Origin: UBA6055 sp965203755
GTDB lineage: Bacteria > Chloroflexota > Anaerolineae > Aggregatilineales > Phototrophicaceae
DNA: 64,000 nucleotides
Assembly: GCA_965203755.1 (NCBI GenBank)
Contig: OZ241910.1
Coordinates: forward strand, 2,418,001 to 2,482,000
Direction of reading: 5' to 3'
Below, piece after piece: positions 26,012 to 35,242 of this stretch. The notes under the pieces are model-generated. The model was not told where the DNA came from. It saw nothing but the letters and a program-made list of their open reading frames with translations, and made no database searches. The first letter of the stretch is position 1, and each line of letters starts with the position of its first letter. The position numbers were made by a program, and so were the translations under genes.

Positions 26012-26779
26012 TCAACTGCTGGCAGCCTGCTCAAGTTCGCGCTGAACCAAACGTTCAAAGATGCTGTAGGGCTGGGCGCCGCTAAGCAGCTGTCCATTGA
26101 TGAAGAAGGCCGGCGTGCCGCGCACCCCTTCAAGCTGGCCGTCCAAGCCGTCAAATTCGACTTCGTCGAGATAGCGGTTTTCATCAAGGCAGGCGGTGTA
26201 TTCGGAAATGTCGAGTTCGTGCAGTTCAGCCGTTTGGATATAAAAATCGCGGTTGAGTGAATCTTGGCTGCTGAAAAAGGTTTGGTGAAATTCCCAGAAC
26301 TTGCCCTGCTCAAAGGCGCATTGCGCCGCCGCCGCCGCCGGCGCTGATTCGGGCGTCAGCCGGGCAAAATCGCGATAAACATAGCGGATATGCTCGCCAT
26401 AGTTTTCCAGCAGCGGCGCAAAGGTCTGGTCAAAGTGGCGCTTGCAGTAGCTGCAAAAGAAATCGCTGAATTCGACGATGACCACCGGCGCGTCTTCATC
26501 TCCAAGATAAGGATCGTCATCCACCAGCGCAAAGCGGTCGGGAGCGCCGCGCTCGCCGTCAAACTGGACGCCGCTTGCTTTCATCGCGCTGATGAGCGCC
26601 GCTTTAAGCTGCTCTTCATCAAACAGGCGGCGGTCATTCAAGCCAAAGACCCCGATGAGCATCCCGACCAGCAAAAAGACAATCGCAATCAGGATATAGT
26701 TGAATGTGATTTTGGAGATGACAACCACCTGGTCAGCTTGCTTTTCCTCGATTTTCGCTTGGCTGTTTTCGTTCGGCAC
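26012..26779 (-). CDS. membrane-anchored DsbA-like thiol oxidoreductase
   Basis: 255 residues. One N-terminal transmembrane helix (NYILIAIVFLLVGMLIGVFG) anchors it, with the catalytic domain outside. The thioredoxin-fold section begins APVVIVEFSDFFCSYCKRHF with a CSYC active site. It continues with RYVYRDFARL and ends GTPAFFINGQLLSGAQPY, whose cis-Pro loop (GTPAF) is typical of DsbA/thioredoxin_4 members. It likely oxidises or isomerises disulfides in exported proteins, such as the Cys-pair LivK proteins. The J-domain gene follows directly. Confidence 0.9.
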   Translation of the reverse strand: MPNENSQAKIEEKQADQVVVISKITFNYILIAIVFLLVGMLIGVFGLNDRRLFDEEQLKAALISAMKASGVQFDGERGAPDRFALVDDDPYLGDEDAPVVIVEFSDFFCSYCKRHFDQTFAPLLENYGEHIRYVYRDFARLTPESAPAAAAAQCAFEQGKFWEFHQTFFSSQDSLNRDFYIQTAELHELDISEYTACLDENRYLDEVEFDGLDGQLEGVRGTPAFFINGQLLSGAQPYSIFERLVQRELEQAASS

Positions 26780-26889
26780 AGTCGTTCCTTTGGATTCGTT
26801 TATGCTAGTGTACAGAATTTTTTGACCGATGCCTACTTGCTGTCTGCGGCTTTGCGCCGACTTTGTGTATGCCTTTTCGGATTTGCGAC

Positions 26890-26895
26890 TATAAT
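26890..26895 (+). promoter_or_regulatory. -10 element for rsgA
   Basis: A consensus TATAAT 42 nt before the rsgA TTG start. No convincing -35 at the usual distance was found. Confidence 0.4.
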
Positions 26896-26937
26896 GTCAA
26901 AGAACAGGGTTAATCTATTTATGAAAGAGGACTGCGC

Positions 26938-27909
26938 TTGGGACAGCCGCTTGCCGGACTAATCGTCAAGGAGCAGAGCGGATTCTATTGGGTCGAGGCC
27001 GAAGACAAAAATATCTATATGTGTCAGCTGCGCGGCCGCCTGAAAGAAGCGGCAAAATCATCGGACATCGCCGCCATTGGCGACCGGGTGACTATCAGCC
27101 TGCGCCGCGAAGAGGGCACCGGCGCCCTGGTCGGCGCGATTGAAAAGCTGACGCCCCGCAAATCGGCGCTGTCCCGCGCCGCGCGGACAAGCGGCAAACG
27201 CGGCGCCGGCCAAGCCGAACGCGAGCAGGTTATTATCGCTAATGCCGACCGCGCGCTGTTCGTGTTCGCCGCCGCCCAGCCGACTCCCAATATGAAGATG
27301 TTAGACCGCCTGCTGGTGACCGGCGAAAAATCGAAAATCGCTGAACTGGTGATTGTCGTCAACAAAATAGATTTGCAAGCCGCGGCCGATATTGCGGCCG
27401 TTTTTTCCCCTTATGAACGCATGGGTTATCGTGTCCTCAAGACCAGCGCTTTGCTTGGCGAGGGAATCGACGAATTGCAGGCGGCGCTGCGGCAGGGCAT
27501 TTCGGTGTTCACCGGCCCCTCCGGCGTCGGCAAAACCAGCCTCTTGAATCGGATGCAGCCCGGCCTGGCGCGGTCGGTCAAGTCGGTCGGCCGCGTCTCC
27601 GAAACCGGCGTCCACACCACCCGTGACAGCGCGCTTGTCCGCTTGGACAGCGGCGGTTATCTGGCGGATACACCCGGCATCCGCTCCATCGCTGTCTGGG
27701 ATATCGAGCCCGATGAACTGGATGCTTATTATATCGATATTGAGCCCTATGTGCTGGACTGCAAATTCAGCAACTGCACCCATACCACCGAGCCTGACTG
27801 CGCTGTGCGGCAGGCGGTCAAGGCGGGGCAGATTGCACAGCGCCGCTACCAGAATTATCTCGATTTGCGCGAAGAACTGCGCGAGACTTACATCGTCTAC
27901 AATCGTTAG
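26938..27909 (+). CDS. rsgA: ribosome small-subunit-dependent GTPase RsgA
   Basis: 323 residues from a TTG start with AGAGGA eight bases upstream. RsgA matures the 30S subunit and releases RbfA. The OB fold covers residues about 1-70. The circularly permuted GTPase reads G4 VVNKID, then G1 TGPSGVGKTS and G3 DTPG. The C-terminal zinc-binding cluster is DCKFSNCTHTTEPDC. The length and the order of motifs are normal. The ATG at 26921 is out of frame, which supports the TTG start. Confidence 0.96.
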   Translation: MGQPLAGLIVKEQSGFYWVEAEDKNIYMCQLRGRLKEAAKSSDIAAIGDRVTISLRREEGTGALVGAIEKLTPRKSALSRAARTSGKRGAGQAEREQVIIANADRALFVFAAAQPTPNMKMLDRLLVTGEKSKIAELVIVVNKIDLQAAADIAAVFSPYERMGYRVLKTSALLGEGIDELQAALRQGISVFTGPSGVGKTSLLNRMQPGLARSVKSVGRVSETGVHTTRDSALVRLDSGGYLADTPGIRSIAVWDIEPDELDAYYIDIEPYVLDCKFSNCTHTTEPDCAVRQAVKAGQIAQRRYQNYLDLREELRETYIVYNR

Positions 27910-27947
27910 CCCAAACCGCGCCTTATTTGTCCCTCATGGCTGTGATT

Positions 27948-29693
27948 TTATTCCTCAAACAGGTTTTCCCCGCGTGACAGACGTTGGGCAATGGTGAAGG
28001 TCTGCAACTGTGAGCGCATGGTCGGGGCATGGGCCGCCAGATAACGGGCGGCGGCAATCAGGACTTGCCCGGCGATTTCCGGTGAATGGCGGCTGATGAT
28101 GCTGTATTGATTGAAACTGGCTTCGATGCACTGAATGGTATGGAAATCGCGGTCCTCGCGCAAAAGCAAATAGCCCATCTTCGCCATCAGCTTTTCCGGC
28201 GGGCCGCCGCTGATCAGGTATTGCGCCGCCAAGGTGCCGGCCGGGTTGACCTGCTGCTGCAAGTTAAGCAGCGACTCCAGTTCATCGAGCAGTTCATCAG
28301 GGTTTTCGACGGGTTCGGGCTGTGGCAGTTTGACGGCCGGCACGTTCAGGAAGCGGTCGAGATAGACACTCATGGCGGCGTCAAAAACGCCGCGCATCAA
28401 ATCCAGCGATTCGATCCGCTGCAATCCCTGGTGTACCGCATTGGCGAAGGTGAAGGTGTGCAGCGCCGTATCCCAGTCGCCAAATTCATTGCTGGTATGG
28501 AAGCGGGCGATGCGGCGGGCAGCGGCGAAAGCCACCGCGCCGGCTAGGTCAACCGCCGGCAAACCCCCGCGCAGGCGCGTCAGCAGCATATCGGCAATGC
28601 CCTGCGGGTCATCCCCCAGCAGCGTCGGCATCAGTTCCTCGACATCGCAGTCCATGCGCTTGTCTTTGCCGGCGGCGACTGCATTCGGCAGCTTGGCAAA
28701 GGCATCTTCCAGAATCAAGATCAGGTCAATCGGCTTGCGCCAGGCATTGGATTCTTCCATGCGGCCGGCTTCCGTCAGATTCGGCACGACGCTGGCAAAC
28801 GCCAGTTCAGCATAATCCCAGCCGGCTTTGTCCGCCGATTCCAAGGCTTTGTTAATGAAATCCAGGCTGTGTCCCAGGTCCAAATAGCGATGGTCGGTTG
28901 CCGCGGTGAAAAGCATGTCGGCGATTTGTCGGTCATCGGCGCCGGCCCGCAAAGCCGACACGATGGCCCGTTCGCCGGCTTGTGCGTCCCGCACTTCAAC
29001 GAATTGACGGAACCACTGCTTGAGGGTTGGAATGTCGGTTTCGCGATTGGGCAGCGGGCGCGGGTTAAAGCGCGGCGCCATGCCGGCCGTATCGCTGGCG
29101 ACATCGGCTAAGCCGTGGAACAGCGCCAGTGAATGGTCAGCCGGGCGCAGGTAGGGAATGAGGTTCATGGTACAGGCATGCGTGGTTAATCCGCGGCCCC
29201 AATCCATGCCGCGGTACTGGGTGCCAAATTCAAGACCCATGCGGAACGGCTCATCGGCCGGCGCGTCTTGCGCCAGTTGATTAATCACGGCTTTGGCGAT
29301 GACCAGACTAAGGTTGTGCTGCAAACCGTCTCGCAGACGATTGCGCTGGTGTTCGACAGCGCCGCCGCGCGCCCGCAGTTCAACATAGATGTCATTACCG
29401 TGGATCTCGACTGGAAAAGCGTCGATATCATCGGCCCACAGGTCAAATGCGCCGCCGCTGGCAAGGTCAAAACGGGCGTGGTGCCAATGACAGGTCAATA
29501 TGCCTTCTTCGACCGAGCCTTGGTCAAGCGGAAATCCCATGTGCGGGCAACGGTTGTCCACCGCATACACCTTGTCCCCATAAAGAAACAAGACGACCGG
29601 TTTGCCATTGGGATGGACGGTCATACTGCCCTTGCCTCTTAAATCCTCAAGACCTGCGACCCAAACCAAGTCATCTCTTTCCAAGACCATCAT
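27948..29693 (-). CDS. Rieske [2Fe-2S] domain fused to a large helical domain
   Basis: 581 residues. Residues 1-105 are a Rieske ferredoxin domain with the cluster ligands CPHMG and CHWHHARFDL, the pattern C-x-H...C-x2-H. Residues about 110-581 are almost entirely helical, with no motif recognised; runs such as ADDRQIADMLFTAATDHRYL look like ligand-lined helices. There is no signal peptide. Rieske proteins of ring-hydroxylating oxygenases keep a mononuclear iron site downstream, and none is evident here. It may be an electron-transfer partner or stand-alone oxidoreductase. Convergent with rsgA. Confidence 0.8.
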   Translation of the reverse strand: MMVLERDDLVWVAGLEDLRGKGSMTVHPNGKPVVLFLYGDKVYAVDNRCPHMGFPLDQGSVEEGILTCHWHHARFDLASGGAFDLWADDIDAFPVEIHGNDIYVELRARGGAVEHQRNRLRDGLQHNLSLVIAKAVINQLAQDAPADEPFRMGLEFGTQYRGMDWGRGLTTHACTMNLIPYLRPADHSLALFHGLADVASDTAGMAPRFNPRPLPNRETDIPTLKQWFRQFVEVRDAQAGERAIVSALRAGADDRQIADMLFTAATDHRYLDLGHSLDFINKALESADKAGWDYAELAFASVVPNLTEAGRMEESNAWRKPIDLILILEDAFAKLPNAVAAGKDKRMDCDVEELMPTLLGDDPQGIADMLLTRLRGGLPAVDLAGAVAFAAARRIARFHTSNEFGDWDTALHTFTFANAVHQGLQRIESLDLMRGVFDAAMSVYLDRFLNVPAVKLPQPEPVENPDELLDELESLLNLQQQVNPAGTLAAQYLISGGPPEKLMAKMGYLLLREDRDFHTIQCIEASFNQYSIISRHSPEIAGQVLIAAARYLAAHAPTMRSQLQTFTIAQRLSRGENLFEE

Positions 29694-29716
29694 AGACCTC
29701 CAATCCGATTTTCATC

Positions 29717-29732
29717 ATTATACGCTATTATA
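29717..29732 (-). promoter_or_regulatory. two overlapping-range -10 boxes for the Rieske-fusion gene
   Basis: On the minus strand TATAAT occurs at 29732-29727 and again at 29722-29717, 10 nt apart. They lie 24-39 nt before the Rieske-fusion ATG. No good -35 is visible. Confidence 0.35.
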
Positions 29733-29790
29733 ACCGCTCTTTTATCGCACGAGTAAAGTCTTGTATTATCACAAGGACAGCGCCTGGAGT

Positions 29791-29819
29791 TTGACAGAGC
29801 GGCGGACTGATGGTAAATT
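29791..29819 (+). promoter_or_regulatory. promoter for GT39-like gene
   Basis: A perfect TTGACA (29791-29796), a 17-nt spacer and TAAATT (29814-29819), 39 nt before the ATG. GGAGG of the ribosome site lies 10 nt before the ATG. Confidence 0.65.
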
Positions 29820-29858
29820 ACACGGCGACTTGCCTGCGCTTATGGAGGTTAAGATATC

Positions 29859-31409
29859 ATGCCCAACATCTGGCGGCGGCTGATGCCGGCGGCAATAGCG
29901 CTGGCGGCCGCCGTCTTGGCCTTCATCCAGCTTGGAGACGCATCCCTGTGGCACGACGAAGCTGTGACCTGGCAGAGGGCAAGCCAGTCAATCCCCGATA
30001 TGGTAGAAGACCTTAATCGCAATGTCCATGGACCCTTCTACTATTCAATCATGCGCGTCTGGCTCAAGTTTGGCGGCGACAGCGAGTTCTGGATGCGGCT
30101 CTTCTCGGCGCTGTGCTTTACGCTCACGGCGCCGGTGGTCTATGTCATCGGTCGGACCGTGGGCGGGCAGCGCGCCGGGCTGTATGCGGCCTGCCTGATG
30201 GCAACGGCGCCCTTTCTGATTCGCTACGCGCAGGAAGCGCGGATGTATGCGATGCTGACCTTCTTTTGCAGTCTGGCGCTGATGAGCGTGGCGCTGCTGA
30301 TTTCAAAACCGGCTGACCGGCCGCCGGCGGTCATCGGACAAGGGCTGCGCGGTCGGTGGCGGCGCGGCCCTTCGCATAAGCGCAATGGGATAGGGGACGA
30401 TGCTCTGTGGGCGACGTACATTGTCGCCGTTCTTGGCGGGATGCTCAGCCACAATACAGCTGTCGCGCTGCCAGCGGTGACGTCGCTTATCTTCCTGATG
30501 GCGATTGCCGCCGCGCCGCGTTTCAGATGGCTGCGGCTGCGGAATCTCATCGTCGCCAACGCGGTTGTTCTTGCGCTGTATGCCTTCTATATTCCCTTTG
30601 TGTGGATGAACTTCTCGTCATTTGCAAACCGGCCATCATCGCCGGTATCCATCTTGCGGATTCCAAGGAACTTTGTCATGTCCTATGGCAACGAACACCT
30701 GCCGCTTCAGGCGGTCGCGCTGGCGGCGCTGTGTGCCCTTGCCCTGTGGCGCTGGCGGCGGCGGGCAGACTGGAAATGGATTGGGTTCACACTGCTTGGG
30801 TCGCTGGGGCTGCCGCTGATGTTATTCATCGCGTCCAATCTCTTTCGACCGATGCTTATCGACCGCACTATGATCTGGGGAGCGATTCCGTTGTATGTCG
30901 CCTGTGGAGTAGGTCTCGCGCGGTTGCCGAACGCTAATCTGCGCCGTCTTGTTCTGGCTTGCTTGCTGCTGGGCAGCCTGTACGGGATTCTGAACGAATA
31001 CAGATACATTCCTGAACCTTGGGATCGGGTGGTGCAGGCTGTAGCTGAAGCGGCTTCAAGTGATGATGCGGTGGTGCTCTGCCCAGCCCATGCCGCCTAT
31101 CCCTTCAACTACTACCGGCGCGGCTATGAGTTTGAACTGTCGGTCTTTGGCGCGCGCAAGAAAATCAGCCCCTACCCGCCGTTTGCCAGCGACGAGGTCT
31201 TGCTAAGGTGGTGGCCGCTGGGTGAACCGCGTGATCTGAAGTCTCTGTTCGATGATTATTCAGCGGTATGGGTCGTTTTCCGCGAAGACAGCGGCGTAAT
31301 CTGTGATTCGCCGGAGTTGCAAGACGCGGTTTCCGGTCGCGGGCAGCTGATCGCCGAGCGCAAGCTCATCTCTGAAAACCTTGAACTCTTCGTCTTGCGC
31401 GCCGACTGA
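29859..31409 (+). CDS. GT39/ArnT-like membrane glycosyltransferase
   Basis: 516 residues and about ten or more membrane helices, a GT-C fold. The first outer loop has the acidic pair typical of GT39/ArnT enzymes (DASLWHDEAVTWQRA), followed by HGPFYYSIMRVWLKFGGDSE. Multiple helices such as YAACLMATAPFLIRYAQEAR follow. These enzymes transfer a sugar from a polyprenyl-phosphate donor to a protein, lipid or glycan on the outer side of the cytoplasmic membrane. The C-terminal 120 residues are soluble. It is monocistronic in appearance. Confidence 0.83.
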   Translation: MPNIWRRLMPAAIALAAAVLAFIQLGDASLWHDEAVTWQRASQSIPDMVEDLNRNVHGPFYYSIMRVWLKFGGDSEFWMRLFSALCFTLTAPVVYVIGRTVGGQRAGLYAACLMATAPFLIRYAQEARMYAMLTFFCSLALMSVALLISKPADRPPAVIGQGLRGRWRRGPSHKRNGIGDDALWATYIVAVLGGMLSHNTAVALPAVTSLIFLMAIAAAPRFRWLRLRNLIVANAVVLALYAFYIPFVWMNFSSFANRPSSPVSILRIPRNFVMSYGNEHLPLQAVALAALCALALWRWRRRADWKWIGFTLLGSLGLPLMLFIASNLFRPMLIDRTMIWGAIPLYVACGVGLARLPNANLRRLVLACLLLGSLYGILNEYRYIPEPWDRVVQAVAEAASSDDAVVLCPAHAAYPFNYYRRGYEFELSVFGARKKISPYPPFASDEVLLRWWPLGEPRDLKSLFDDYSAVWVVFREDSGVICDSPELQDAVSGRGQLIAERKLISENLELFVLRAD

Positions 31410-31680
31410 CTCGCTGCCTCGTGCGGACTGCCGCTCGACAGTCAAGGCGCCGATTCAGCTTGGCATTCTTTGAATGTCTCTGTTGATTTAACTCCTTGGG
31501 TTTTATGGCGCCGCTGATGCCCGGCTTCGCTGGCGGGATTCAGCGCTTGTGAGGTCAGACCATGAGCGCTAGACTGACAAAGCCCGCGGCGGCGAACAGC
31601 AAGCCCCGCGCACAGCATAATGAGCTTTCATGGCTTGCCCAAACACTGGCTCATTCAAGTAAGGATGTGGAGGACAATCT

Positions 31681-33282
31681 TTGCCCGAACAAGCCCTGTA
31701 CCTTAAGTGGCGACCTCTCTCTTTTGATGATGTTGTCGGACAAGAGCATATCACCCGCACCCTTCGCAATTCCTTGATTCGCGGGCGGGTTCGCCATGCC
31801 TATCTCTTTAGCGGCCCGCGCGGCACCGGCAAGACGACCAATGCGCGTTTATTGGCGAAAGCGGTCAACTGCACCCATGAAGATGCGTCGCGGCGCCCCT
31901 GCAATGACTGCCCGAATTGTGAAGCGATCAATGAAGGCCGTTTTCTTGATCTGATTGAGATTGACGCGGCATCGCATACCGGCGTCGATGATGTCCGTGA
32001 ATTGCGCGACAAAATCGCATTTGCGCCCGGCGAGGGTCAATACAAGGTCTATATCATTGATGAGGTGCATCGATTCAGTGGCAATGCCTTTGATGCCTTG
32101 TTAAAGACACTCGAAGAACCGCCCGACCATGCCATTTTTGTGTTGGCAACCACCGAAATTGACAAAGTGCCGGCGACCATCAAAAGCCGCTGCCTGCAAT
32201 TTGAATTTCGGCGGGTTTCCCTGAAAGAAGTCAGCCAGCGGCTGGCGCTGATCGCTGAACATGAGGCGCTTTCGATTGAACCGGCGGCGCTGGAATTGAT
32301 TGCCCGTCAGGGAACAGGCAGCGTCCGCGACAGCATCAGCCTGCTTGACCAGATTGTTACCGACCCCGACGAGCCGGTCAGCCTGGAACTGACGCAGAAG
32401 ATGCTGGGTACGGCGAATACCCTGTATGTGAGCAGCCTGGTGAATGCGCTGGCTGATGGGGAAGTGGCGCTGGGCATTCATGTGATTAACCAGGCGGTTG
32501 ATTCAGGCAGCGATCCGCGTCAGTTTGGCCAGCAAATCGTCGAATGCCTGCGTAATGTGATGCTGACGCAAACGGCCAGCGCCGATTTGGTCGAGGCTTC
32601 GCAGGAAGATCAAGCCATGTACGAACAGCTTGCCGAAAGGATAAGTCGGCCGCGCTTGCTCAAGGCGATTCGCGCCTTGAATGATGCCGTCAATGACTAT
32701 ACCGGCGGCTGGCAGCCACAGCTGGCTTTGGAATTGGCATGGATTGACATCTTGCAGGAAGATGAGCCGCCTGTCATCCAGTCAGCAGCGCCGCCGCCGA
32801 CCCGGCAAAGCCGTCCCTTGTCCCGCTCGGAAAAAGCGAAAATGGCCGATGAAAGTTCGGATGCGGCGGAATCCGGCGACGATTTTGAACGCGCCGAAGC
32901 AACCGCCCCCGGCGAAGCCCCTGTTTATTCCGCCGGGAAAATCCACCAGGGCTGGATGCGAATAATGACGCGGGTCAACCAGTACAATCGCAATATCCCG
33001 CCGCTGCTGGAACATGCCCATGTCCGCGCCATTGAGGGCAATCGCTTGATATTGGGTGTGCTCCAGGAGATCTTTCAGAAGAAAATCGCGGCGCCGCAGC
33101 GGGCGAAATACATTGAACAGGCGATTTATGATCTGCACCAGGTCAAGCTGCGGATAGAAGTTCAAGTTGTCAGCCGCGTCGCCGCGCCCGATGCGGCGGG
33201 ACTTGATAAGCATAGCAGCGAGGATGACCCCCTGCTTGCCAAAGCAAAAGAACTCGGCGGGGTCATTGATGAACAGGATTAA
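31681..33282 (+). CDS. dnaX: DNA polymerase III subunit gamma/tau
   Basis: 533 residues from a TTG preceded by GGAGG at a good spacing. Clamp loader of the replisome. Motifs: ATP site GPRGTGKTTNARLLAKAVN, zinc-binding CTHEDASRRPCNDCPNC, DEVH Walker B in YIIDEVHRF, and sensor 1 TTEIDKVPATIKSRC with the arginine finger SRC. The acidic linker at about 365-410 leads to a tau-like C-terminus. The 271-nt upstream region holds a hairpin (31508-31546) but no SRP RNA was recognised, although ffs often lies near dnaX. The gene end overlaps the next gene by 14 nt. Confidence 0.95.
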   Translation: MPEQALYLKWRPLSFDDVVGQEHITRTLRNSLIRGRVRHAYLFSGPRGTGKTTNARLLAKAVNCTHEDASRRPCNDCPNCEAINEGRFLDLIEIDAASHTGVDDVRELRDKIAFAPGEGQYKVYIIDEVHRFSGNAFDALLKTLEEPPDHAIFVLATTEIDKVPATIKSRCLQFEFRRVSLKEVSQRLALIAEHEALSIEPAALELIARQGTGSVRDSISLLDQIVTDPDEPVSLELTQKMLGTANTLYVSSLVNALADGEVALGIHVINQAVDSGSDPRQFGQQIVECLRNVMLTQTASADLVEASQEDQAMYEQLAERISRPRLLKAIRALNDAVNDYTGGWQPQLALELAWIDILQEDEPPVIQSAAPPPTRQSRPLSRSEKAKMADESSDAAESGDDFERAEATAPGEAPVYSAGKIHQGWMRIMTRVNQYNRNIPPLLEHAHVRAIEGNRLILGVLQEIFQKKIAAPQRAKYIEQAIYDLHQVKLRIEVQVVSRVAAPDAAGLDKHSSEDDPLLAKAKELGGVIDEQD

Positions 33283-35242
33283 GCCCGAGACAGGCATGCG
33301 GCTTGTCGCTGTATTGATAACGGACGCGCTGAATCCGCTGTTTGTGATTTCGCTGGCGCTGTTTGCGAGCATAGGCTATATCCTCACCTTGCTGATGCCG
33401 GTCACGATTGAAATCTGGCAGGCGGTGTTCTGGATTTGCACACTCATTCCTCTGATCGGGCTTTCGGCTGGCGTTTATGCGCGGTGGAAGCAGGGTGTAT
33501 ATGTCAAAAGTCGGGCTTCGCGGCGGATGATACTGCCAGTCATTCCCTTGCTTGTTTTAACGCCCGCCATCCTGTCCGAGTTCGCTCATCCGGCCATGCA
33601 GATCTTGCACCATGGCAATGTCCATCTCAGCTACATCCATCAGCTGCTTTATGGCGCGACGCCGGTCGAGAATGTGTTCATCGCCGGCTATCCGGGCAAT
33701 TACTACTGGCTTTACCATGCGTATTTAGCCGCCCTCGTCAAAATAACCGCCTTCAGTCCGCCGACGGTGGCTTCAATCGTGAATGTGATTGCCATCTTCA
33801 GCAGCTTCGTCTGGATTGATCAGACCTTGAAAGTCCTCAAGCTGGGCAAGCCGCGCAGCATTCATTGGGGCTTGATGATCTTGCTGGTGTACTTTTCGAT
33901 CAACATCACAAGCGCTGTATCCGTGCTGGGACATGCGCTGAACGGGACTTATGAACCGTATGCCTTTAATATCATGCTGCTTGACGGGGCAGAAAGCACC
34001 CTGCACAGTGTGCTCGGCAAAGTCCTGAACTTTACCAGTATGACCTTGGGCATCATGCTGTTCAACGCCGCCCTTTACGTCGGCGTCAAGCTGGTGAAAC
34101 TCGAAATTGAACTCGCCGCGCTGATTCTGCTGTCCGCTTGCGGCATCGCTGCGCTGGCGGTGCGCGAGATTGCCGTCCTGCATATTGCAGTGGCTTTGTT
34201 AGGCGGCATCGCGCTGATGGCCGGGCTTCACTGCCTGCGGCGCCGTGACAAAGCAGAGCCGGCGCGGATGTTTTGGCGCGATTTGACTGGCAGGGTTCCG
34301 CCGACCAGGCTGCTGCTTTGGCTGGCTGTCAGTTTGGCGCTTTCGCTTCCATTGGTGAAGTACAACCTCGATATCGCCGGCAGTTTTCAATTCGGGCGCC
34401 CCTTTGGCTTTCCCAATATGGCTAATGTCAACCGGATTGTCACGGCGGTTCTCTTGTTCATACCGCTCTATATGCTTCAGTGCGTGTTTGTCTGGCAGAA
34501 TCGAAATCGAGTCGAATCGTTCATTGCGCTGGGCGCATTGATCAGCGCTTCATTGACCTCGATCCTGTATCTGCCCGACAGGAATCAAACCAAAGGCATC
34601 TATTTTCTGGCTTCATTGATGGCGATATCCAGCTTGTTTGTCTTCCAAAGACTGCAAAACAGCGGCATCGGCTGGCGGCGGCGCAGCGGCCGACTGCTGT
34701 CGGCTTTCTATTTTGCGCTGGTATTGGCGCAAGCGATTTATGTTGCCGGCGGCTTCGCGCATCGAATCCAAATGCTTGGCGAAGGGGGGTATCGCTTTCC
34801 TGGCATTTACTTTAACGGCATTCACATCGAAAACAGCGAGGATATCGACCAAAGGCTGTCTGCGTATTACTGGATTCGCGACCATACGCCGCCGAATGCC
34901 GTCGTCGTCCTGCCGCTGATTCCATCCATACACTCCAGCCTTTATCATGAAAGGCTGTTCTACGTCCGGATGCTGCAGCTGCATTTTAGCGCCAGCGCTC
35001 TCATGTACCATGACCGCGTGCATGACCTGGAGATATTCTACAGCCAGGAAACGAGCCGGGATGATTATAAAACGCTGCTTGAAGACATGACGGCCAGCCT
35101 GCCCGGACGACCCATTTATGCGGTTGTCAAAGATGAAGAGGTCAGCCTGGAAGTGATGCGGCAGCGCGGCGCCAGGCTGGTCTATGAACACGCGGGTGAT
35201 GGCGCGAATGTGTATTGGCTGAATTCAAATGACCAAGGCTAG
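33269..35242 (+). CDS. tandem GT-C-like membrane protein, paralog 1
   Basis: About 657 residues from the ATG inside the dnaX 3' end; an alternative ATG lies at 33296. About twelve hydrophobic helices starting VLITDALNPLFVISLALFAS, then YARWKQGVYVKSRASRRMIL. A conserved loop has GYPGNYYWLYHAYLAAL. The soluble C-terminus opens YWIRDHTPPNAVVVLPLIP and ends GARLVYEHAGDGANVYWL. It looks like a GT-C glycosyltransferase or glycan polymerase family, but no catalytic acidic motif can be placed with certainty. The first about 230 bp and last about 120 bp are nearly identical to paralogs 2 and 3, while the middle is strongly diverged. Confidence 0.8.
   Translation: MNRIKPETGMRLVAVLITDALNPLFVISLALFASIGYILTLLMPVTIEIWQAVFWICTLIPLIGLSAGVYARWKQGVYVKSRASRRMILPVIPLLVLTPAILSEFAHPAMQILHHGNVHLSYIHQLLYGATPVENVFIAGYPGNYYWLYHAYLAALVKITAFSPPTVASIVNVIAIFSSFVWIDQTLKVLKLGKPRSIHWGLMILLVYFSINITSAVSVLGHALNGTYEPYAFNIMLLDGAESTLHSVLGKVLNFTSMTLGIMLFNAALYVGVKLVKLEIELAALILLSACGIAALAVREIAVLHIAVALLGGIALMAGLHCLRRRDKAEPARMFWRDLTGRVPPTRLLLWLAVSLALSLPLVKYNLDIAGSFQFGRPFGFPNMANVNRIVTAVLLFIPLYMLQCVFVWQNRNRVESFIALGALISASLTSILYLPDRNQTKGIYFLASLMAISSLFVFQRLQNSGIGWRRRSGRLLSAFYFALVLAQAIYVAGGFAHRIQMLGEGGYRFPGIYFNGIHIENSEDIDQRLSAYYWIRDHTPPNAVVVLPLIPSIHSSLYHERLFYVRMLQLHFSASALMYHDRVHDLEIFYSQETSRDDYKTLLEDMTASLPGRPIYAVVKDEEVSLEVMRQRGARLVYEHAGDGANVYWLNSNDQG

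Noticed and set aside
31410..31680. Possible SRP RNA (ffs) upstream of dnaX
   Set aside because: A hairpin at 31508-31546 and a GGTCAGACC word are present, but the conserved GGAA/GGAGCA core of bacterial SRP RNA is missing.
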